DNA from: an uncultured Sphingomonadaceae bacterium
Lineage (GTDB): Bacteria; Pseudomonadota; Alphaproteobacteria; Sphingomonadales; Sphingomonadaceae
Assembly: GCA_947497455.1 (NCBI GenBank)
Contig: CANMGU010000002.1
Span: 1,644,506 to 1,708,505 of the forward strand
Direction: 5' to 3'
Length of the DNA: 64,000 nucleotides
Numbering within the stretch: position 1 is the first letter of the stretch; the number at the start of each line of letters is the position of its first letter. This document shows, in pieces, positions 59,565 to 64,000 of this stretch. Made by a program: the position numbers and the translations under genes. Under the pieces are notes generated by a model, which searched no databases, was not told the origin of the DNA, and saw only the letters and a program-made list of their open reading frames with translations.

Positions 59565-60851
59565 TTAGCTGCGCGCTGCCAGGATTTGCTTGTTGCGCGC
59601 CTCGACCGCACGAAACCCTTTGAAGACGCTGAGCTTTGGATCGGTCTTTCCGCTCTTGCCGATATTGAACAGCTGCTCATAAAACCAGTAGATCGTGGCA
59701 AAACCATCTACCGCCTTGACCATCTGGAAGCGCTTCAGAAAGCCGAGCCAGTCGGGGATGAGTTGCAGTGTATTTTCGAAGCGGGGCAGTTCGTCGAGCC
59801 CGGCGAGCAATTGTTTTGGTGCATCGGTCATAACGCACATCGGACGTCCCAGGCCGATCAGATCTGCGGCTCCGTCGGACAAGGCCTGTTCCATTGCGGC
59901 GCGCGTACGAAAGCCGCCAGTGACCATCAATGGAACCTTGACCGATGCCTGCATAGCTTTGGCAAAATCGACAAAATAAGCTTCGCGCGCCTGGGTTGAG
60001 GGTGCAACATTCTGCTCCTCTTTCTCTTCTAGTCCCTGCGCTCCCATCAGCGCGGGCTGTTCGTAGGTGCCACCGGATATTTCGATGAGATCAACGCTGG
60101 CAGCTTCCAGCCATTGTACGACTTGCAGGCTATCCTCAAACGCAAATCCGCCCTTCTGAAAATCGGCGCTGTTGAGTTTAACCGAGATCGGGAAATCGGG
60201 GCCAACCGCGGCACGAACCTTGGCTACTGCCGACAGAAGAAAGCGTGCCCGGTTTTCCAAGCTGCCGCCATATTCGTCCGTGCGCTGATTGGCGCGCGGG
60301 CTGAGGAAGCTGCTCAGCAAATAGCCATGGGCGCTGTGGATTTGCGCGCCGGTAAAACCTGCTTCCTTGCAGGTCTTAGCAGCCAGCGCAAAACGATCGA
60401 CGAGATCCTCAATCTCGAGGATCGTCAATGCCACAGGCTCGCCAAACTGGCCACCAGGCAAGCCAAGCTTCACCGCCGACGGAGCCTTCGGATGCTTGTT
60501 AACATTGCTTTGTGTCTGCCGACCAGCATGGCTAATCTGTGCCCAGAAATGATTGCCGCCGCGCGTAGCGATAGCGGTCCAGCTTTTGAGTGCCGCCATC
60601 ATCGCTTCATCTGCTGGCTTATCGATTACGACATTGCCGGGGCGTTCCAGATGGTCACGATCAATCTGGATATTCCCGCTCAGCAACATGCCGGCACCAC
60701 CATCTGACCATATACCGTAGAGCCGTTCGAGTTCCGGAGTGGGCACACCATCGGGCGTCGCCATTCCTTCGGTCATGGCCCCTTTGCCTATGCGGTTGGG
60801 TAATATAGCGCCACAGGGCAGGGTGAGTGGATCGGCGAGTGTTTTGGTCAT
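59565..60851 (-). CDS. Old yellow enzyme family NADH:flavin oxidoreductase
   Basis: A 428-residue FMN enzyme. The N-terminal TIM-barrel part has LPNRIGKGAMTEGMA, and the diagnostic AQIHSAHGYLLSSFLSPRAN followed by NQRTDEYGGSLENRARFL, and VTGGFRTRAAMEQALSDGAA near the phosphate-binding site. The family reduces activated C=C bonds of enones and similar compounds. The C-terminal extension after about residue 350 is not the 4Fe-4S/FAD module of dienoyl-CoA reductase. The start at 60851 matches the family N-terminus (MTKTLADPLTLP). Confidence 0.9.
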   Translation of the reverse strand: MTKTLADPLTLPCGAILPNRIGKGAMTEGMATPDGVPTPELERLYGIWSDGGAGMLLSGNIQIDRDHLERPGNVVIDKPADEAMMAALKSWTAIATRGGNHFWAQISHAGRQTQSNVNKHPKAPSAVKLGLPGGQFGEPVALTILEIEDLVDRFALAAKTCKEAGFTGAQIHSAHGYLLSSFLSPRANQRTDEYGGSLENRARFLLSAVAKVRAAVGPDFPISVKLNSADFQKGGFAFEDSLQVVQWLEAASVDLIEISGGTYEQPALMGAQGLEEKEEQNVAPSTQAREAYFVDFAKAMQASVKVPLMVTGGFRTRAAMEQALSDGAADLIGLGRPMCVMTDAPKQLLAGLDELPRFENTLQLIPDWLGFLKRFQMVKAVDGFATIYWFYEQLFNIGKSGKTDPKLSVFKGFRAVEARNKQILAARS

Positions 60852-60969
60852 TAATTTGCCCCGAAATTTCCATTGCGATTGGAAACTGATTCTGTCGGAT
60901 GGCGCAATTTTTAGCAAGTCCTATGTCATGTTAACGACATTTTAAGGCTGAAATCCGCCGATTTGGCTT

Positions 60970-60998
60970 TTGAAAAAAAGCGGTTATAGTGCTATAGG
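60970..60998 (+). promoter_or_regulatory. Sigma-70-type promoter
   Basis: TTGAAA (60970-60975), 17 nt, then TATAGG (60993-60998) matches the housekeeping consensus well and points at the small membrane protein gene starting 61 nt downstream. Confidence 0.6.
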
Positions 60999-61059
60999 CG
61001 TTAGATCGGGGACTAACATCCGGCAACGTCTATGGAGAGTGCGTTGAAGGGGAAAAGAT

Positions 61060-61455
61060 ATGGTTGCGACAGCATCTCGTAAATCGGTTACAAAACATCG
61101 CGATAATCGCGATTTAATGTCCACGCAATCTGTGCGGTGGGACAAGAAAATGAGCAACAACTGTGCGTCGGCTTTGCTTGTTTATACGATGATGCAGATA
61201 TTCTTCGTCCTTAGTTTTATTGAAACCAAAGGCATGTCAATCGCTCCCTATTTCGGTCTGGTATTGCTTGTCGCGATCATCATCCCATTTTGCCGCAAAT
61301 ATGAAAAACGCTGGGAAAATTTTGCTGGTAATGGCCTTACCTCGCAAAGCCTGGCAGCCCGCTTCCGCAAAGACCAGATCACACTCTGGATTTTGGCTCT
61401 GGGACTTCCCTTTGTGTTCATCGCCATCATCAAGGCCATCGGCGCCATTTTCTAA
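61060..61455 (+). CDS. Small two-helix membrane protein, unknown function
   Basis: A 131-residue protein. A basic N-terminal tail is followed by hydrophobic segments (about residues 37-52 and 59-77), a charged middle (CRKYEKRWENFAGNG) and a last helix (about 108-130). No catalytic motif is seen. AAGGGG precedes the ATG at good spacing; a second in-frame ATG occurs at 61117. It is 71 nt upstream of pmbA and may be co-transcribed with it. Confidence 0.65.
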   Translation: MVATASRKSVTKHRDNRDLMSTQSVRWDKKMSNNCASALLVYTMMQIFFVLSFIETKGMSIAPYFGLVLLVAIIIPFCRKYEKRWENFAGNGLTSQSLAARFRKDQITLWILALGLPFVFIAIIKAIGAIF

Positions 61456-61526
61456 AAATATCGGAATGTCTGGCAAAGACTGACAGTGGCGTTGACCTCG
61501 CCGTTGCTGATACCTATGTCCAACCC

Positions 61527-62873
61527 ATGCTAAAACCACAAGAAGCGCAGGATCGCGCCGACGCCCTTATCTCCCAAGCCAAAAAGGCCGGTGCTGATGC
61601 CGCAGACGCGATCTATGTCTGTGATGCTTCGACGCAGGTGTCGATGCGTCTCGGCAATCTCGAAGATGTCGAGCGATCAGAAGGCGAAGAAATCGGCTTG
61701 CGTGTTTTTGCAGGCAAGCGCTCAGCAACCGTATCATCGTCCGATATGGACCCTGAAATACTATCCGCTCTTGTTGGCCGTGCGATGGATATGGCGCGCG
61801 AGGCACCTGAAGATCAATATGCGGGGCTCGCGCCGGAAGAACTCATCCTGAAATCCGATCCTCACCCGATAGATGGCGATGACGGGATTGATCCTGATCC
61901 TGCTGCGCTGCGAGAAATGGCCTTGCAAGCGGAGCAGGCTGCGCGGGCAGTTGAGGGGGTTACCAACAGCGAAGGTGGCGGTGCCAGCGCTGGCCGGTCG
62001 ATTGTCGCGTTGGCAACCAGTCATGGCTTCTCCGGCGCGTATTCGACCAGCGGCTATAGCTGCCACGCCAGTGTCATCGCCGGCGAAGGTGATGGTATGG
62101 AACGCGACTATGCCTATGACAGTACCCGTCACTTTGAAGATCTCGACACCGCGGAGGCTATCGGCAAAGAAGCCGGCGAACGCGCGGTATCGCGATTGAA
62201 CCCTGTAGACTTTAAATCGGGGGCAATGCCGGTTGTGTTTGATCCGCGGATCAGCAACTCATTGCTCGGTCATTTTGTTGGTGCCATTGCAGGGAGCAGC
62301 ATAGCCCGCAAGACCAGTTTTCTTCTGGAAGCACTGGATACGCAGGTATTCGATAGTGCGATCAATCTAATCGATTGCCCCCACCGCAAACGAGGCTTGC
62401 GGTCGAAAGCCTTTGATGGCGAAGGGTTGCCAACAGCCAAAACAAAATTGATCGACAATGGTCGCCTGACCCAATGGATTATGGAAAGCGCATCGGCACG
62501 GCAATTGGGATTGCAGCCTACTGGCCATGCCTCTCGCGGGGTTGGGGGTGCGCCAGGTGTCAGCGTGACCAACCTCCACATGAATGCTGGAACGGTGAGC
62601 AAGGCAGAGCTGATCAGGGACATCAAACATGGCGTTTATATTACAGAGTTGATTGGCCAAGGCGTGAACCCAGTTACAGGCGACTATAGCCGCGGTGCAG
62701 GCGGTTTCCTGATCACGGATGGTGAAATCGGAGCACCGGTTTCGGAAATCACTATTGCGGGCAATCTCAAAGATATGTTTGCGAGCCTGATCCCGGCGGA
62801 CGATCTGGAATATCGCTATGCCATAAACGCGCCGACCTTGCGCACCGACAGTATGACGGTGGCCGGTGGTTAG
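61527..62873 (+). CDS. pmbA: TldD/PmbA family peptidase, PmbA
   Basis: A 448-residue protein of the TldD/PmbA family; E. coli PmbA (TldE) is of the same length. The C-terminal region shows GASR-like GHASRGVGGAPGVSVTNLHM, GVYITELIGQGVNPVTGDYS and GGFLITDGEIGAPVSEIT, all conserved. PmbA pairs with TldD to form a protease that matures small peptides such as microcins and degrades CcdA; the metal ligands lie on TldD. No tldD is present in the window. Confidence 0.92.
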   Translation: MLKPQEAQDRADALISQAKKAGADAADAIYVCDASTQVSMRLGNLEDVERSEGEEIGLRVFAGKRSATVSSSDMDPEILSALVGRAMDMAREAPEDQYAGLAPEELILKSDPHPIDGDDGIDPDPAALREMALQAEQAARAVEGVTNSEGGGASAGRSIVALATSHGFSGAYSTSGYSCHASVIAGEGDGMERDYAYDSTRHFEDLDTAEAIGKEAGERAVSRLNPVDFKSGAMPVVFDPRISNSLLGHFVGAIAGSSIARKTSFLLEALDTQVFDSAINLIDCPHRKRGLRSKAFDGEGLPTAKTKLIDNGRLTQWIMESASARQLGLQPTGHASRGVGGAPGVSVTNLHMNAGTVSKAELIRDIKHGVYITELIGQGVNPVTGDYSRGAGGFLITDGEIGAPVSEITIAGNLKDMFASLIPADDLEYRYAINAPTLRTDSMTVAGG

Positions 62874-62991
62874 GAAGGCCTTTCAAATCTAAATCGTTAG
62901 TGGCGCGCGTGCCGAACCGCGCCTATTAGACAGAAAAGCCGTCTTTCCAAACCCGTTGGAGAAGGCTGAGGGTTAATGGAGTTATTTTCGG

Positions 62992-63780
62992 TTGGTTGAT
63001 TTCGATAAGATTGTTGCGATAGCCAGAGAGGCTGGCGATCTCGCCATGCGGCAATGGCAGGCCGGCAAAAGCGCCGAAAAGACATGGGAAAAATCGCCCG
63101 GACAGATTGTTAGCGAAGCTGATATTGCGGTGGATCGATTCCTCCGCGAGCGCTTGGCGGCACAATTGCCTGAAGCCGGATGGCTGTCAGAGGAAACCGC
63201 GGAGGAGCAGTCGTTATCTGGCCGTGATATGGCATGGGTTGTCGATCCGATTGATGGAACCAAAGATTTTGTGAAGGGCGAAACGGGGTGGGCGATCTCC
63301 ATCGCGCTGGTCCAAAATGGCGCCCCGATTTTTGGTATTTTGGAAGCGCCAGCGATGGAAGAAACCTGGATCGCCAAAGCCGGCAGTCATACAGAAGTGA
63401 ATGGTCGAGCGCTTAAAGCGAGTACCCGCGAGCATTATGATGGATCGCGCATACCGCTTGGCGATGTTGATCTACCGAAAGAGATCAAACTGGCTCCTGT
63501 GACAAAACCCAACAGCATCGCACTGCGTCTGGCAATGGTGGCGGATGATCGGGCGGATCTGGTTGTCTCGACCCGCTGGGGTAGTGAATGGGATATTGCC
63601 GCAGCCCATGTAATTGCTCAAGAAGCAGGTGCAATTGTCACCGATGCGCATGGCAAAGACCTGCGCTATAATGGCACGCATGGGCAGGCTTTTGGTGTCC
63701 TATGCACGTCAGAGGGTATTCACGATGCTGCCGTCGCTCGTGTCGCCAAATTTCTTTCGGAAAATGAAGGGCAGAGCTAA
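62992..63780 (+). CDS. Inositol monophosphatase family enzyme (CysQ-like)
   Basis: A 262-residue phosphatase beginning at TTG (no ATG or GTG is available after the upstream in-frame stop at 62974). The metal-binding signatures are WVVDPIDGTKDFVKG and, near the C-terminus, GSEWDIAAAHVIAQEAGAIV. The family includes inositol monophosphatase, 3'(2'),5'-bisphosphate nucleotidase (CysQ) and histidinol phosphatase. The SEETAEEQ Glu cluster near residue 65-72 supplies another metal ligand. It is about 120 nt after pmbA and its stop overlaps the end of the convergent phytoene synthase gene. Confidence 0.88.
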   Translation: MVDFDKIVAIAREAGDLAMRQWQAGKSAEKTWEKSPGQIVSEADIAVDRFLRERLAAQLPEAGWLSEETAEEQSLSGRDMAWVVDPIDGTKDFVKGETGWAISIALVQNGAPIFGILEAPAMEETWIAKAGSHTEVNGRALKASTREHYDGSRIPLGDVDLPKEIKLAPVTKPNSIALRLAMVADDRADLVVSTRWGSEWDIAAAHVIAQEAGAIVTDAHGKDLRYNGTHGQAFGVLCTSEGIHDAAVARVAKFLSENEGQS

Positions 63781-64000
63781 ACTGGCTTTCGCGGACGCGT
63801 CCAGAGCTGTTCGCGAGTTGCCCCTTTGGATCTGAACACCGCTTGACCGAGAGCTTTGGCAACCCATGCGACCTTTGCTGCCTTGCTGGTCACGATCCGC
63901 TTGTTGAGCGAGCCGCCATCGCTCCGTCTCACCGCGCGTGCGATATCGCCATATATGCCTGCTGCCGCTAACACGGCCCAACGCGAACGAAAAGGCAACC
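63777..64000 (-). CDS. Phytoene/squalene synthase, C-terminal part
   Basis: The last 74 or so codons of a minus-strand gene that runs off the right edge. AVLAAAGIYGDIARAVRR, with KAAKVAWVAKAL nearby, matches the C-terminal region of trans-isoprenyl diphosphate synthases (phytoene synthase, CrtB). It makes the first carotenoid precursor from geranylgeranyl diphosphate. The catalytic DxxxD motifs lie outside the window, so squalene synthase is not excluded. Confidence 0.8.
   Translation of the reverse strand, partial: LPFRSRWAVLAAAGIYGDIARAVRRSDGGSLNKRIVTSKAAKVAWVAKALGQAVFRSKGATREQLWTRPRKPV

Noticed and set aside
1..64000. CRISPR arrays, rRNA genes, intact insertion sequences and prophage genes
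   Set aside because: I looked for evenly spaced short repeats, rRNA-like stretches and transposase or phage structural motifs and found none.

Overview
The window looks like a chromosomal segment of an alphaproteobacterium of the order Sphingomonadales, probably a marine sphingomonad. This is inferred from the Caulobacter-like flagellar gene set (short flagellin, FlbD-like sigma-54 activator, separate FlgJ rod-binding protein and lytic transglycosylase), a PEPxxWA-CTERM protein, a phytoene synthase end (carotenoid pigment) and dispersed hairpin repeats of a type I recall from sphingomonads. No 16S rRNA gene is present, so genus is not claimed.

Positions 1-1004 hold no gene I can recognise, but contain a perfect 15-bp inverted repeat with a 2-nt centre. 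Positions 1005-35819 are one almost unbroken flagellar superlocus. On the minus strand: motA-motB (stator), then flgB-flgC-flgD-flgE-flgF-flgG-flgH-flgI-flgJ-flgK-flgL (rod, hook, rings, junction). On the plus strand: an extra MotA/TolQ/ExbB plus MotB/ExbD-like pair, flgA-flgM-flgN-like, lytic transglycosylase-flhA-fliA, then a sigma-54 activator-fliE-F-G-H-I-J-K-L-M-N-O-P-Q-R-flhB-fliD-fliS. A single flagellin gene lies between fliA and the activator on the minus strand, and a second receiver-less sigma-54 activator closes the locus. Chemotaxis genes and flhF/flhG are not in the window.

Regulation can be partly read from the DNA. Four good sigma-54 elements (TGGCAYG-N4-YTGC) precede flgB, flgA, the transglycosylase-flhA-fliA unit and the activator-fliE unit. 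Four sigma-28-like elements (TWAA-N14/15-NYCGTNAN) precede motAB, flgM, fliC and fliD. This fits a cascade of sigma-54 activator, then hook-basal body and FliA, then FlgM export, then late genes. Tandem 17-bp repeats upstream of flgB and a pair of TGTCGG-N4-CCGACA palindromes between fliC and the activator gene are likely activator sites.

Positions 36013-43524 hold housekeeping and accessory genes: a winged-helix regulator, a Popeye-like cyclic-nucleotide-fold membrane protein divergent from a short BCCT-like transporter and choline dehydrogenase, a queuosine-precursor transporter, a 2H phosphoesterase and a ferredoxin-reductase type flavoprotein. An elongator tRNA-Met follows; a diverged 47-bp copy of its 3' part lies about 2.8 kb downstream, so the intervening segment with an M1 aminopeptidase lipoprotein resembles an old integrase-site insertion.

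Positions 46686-63780 contain a secreted protein of unknown function, a large FecR-TPR-outer-membrane-barrel fusion directly followed by a CHASE2 adenylate cyclase (a possible envelope-to-cAMP relay), a PEP-CTERM protein, a TetR regulator with two operator-like palindromes divergent from two small membrane proteins, a rhomboid protease, a diguanylate cyclase, a sulfotransferase, a TVP38 membrane protein, an old-yellow-enzyme reductase, a small membrane protein, PmbA and an inositol-monophosphatase family enzyme. The window ends inside a phytoene synthase gene.
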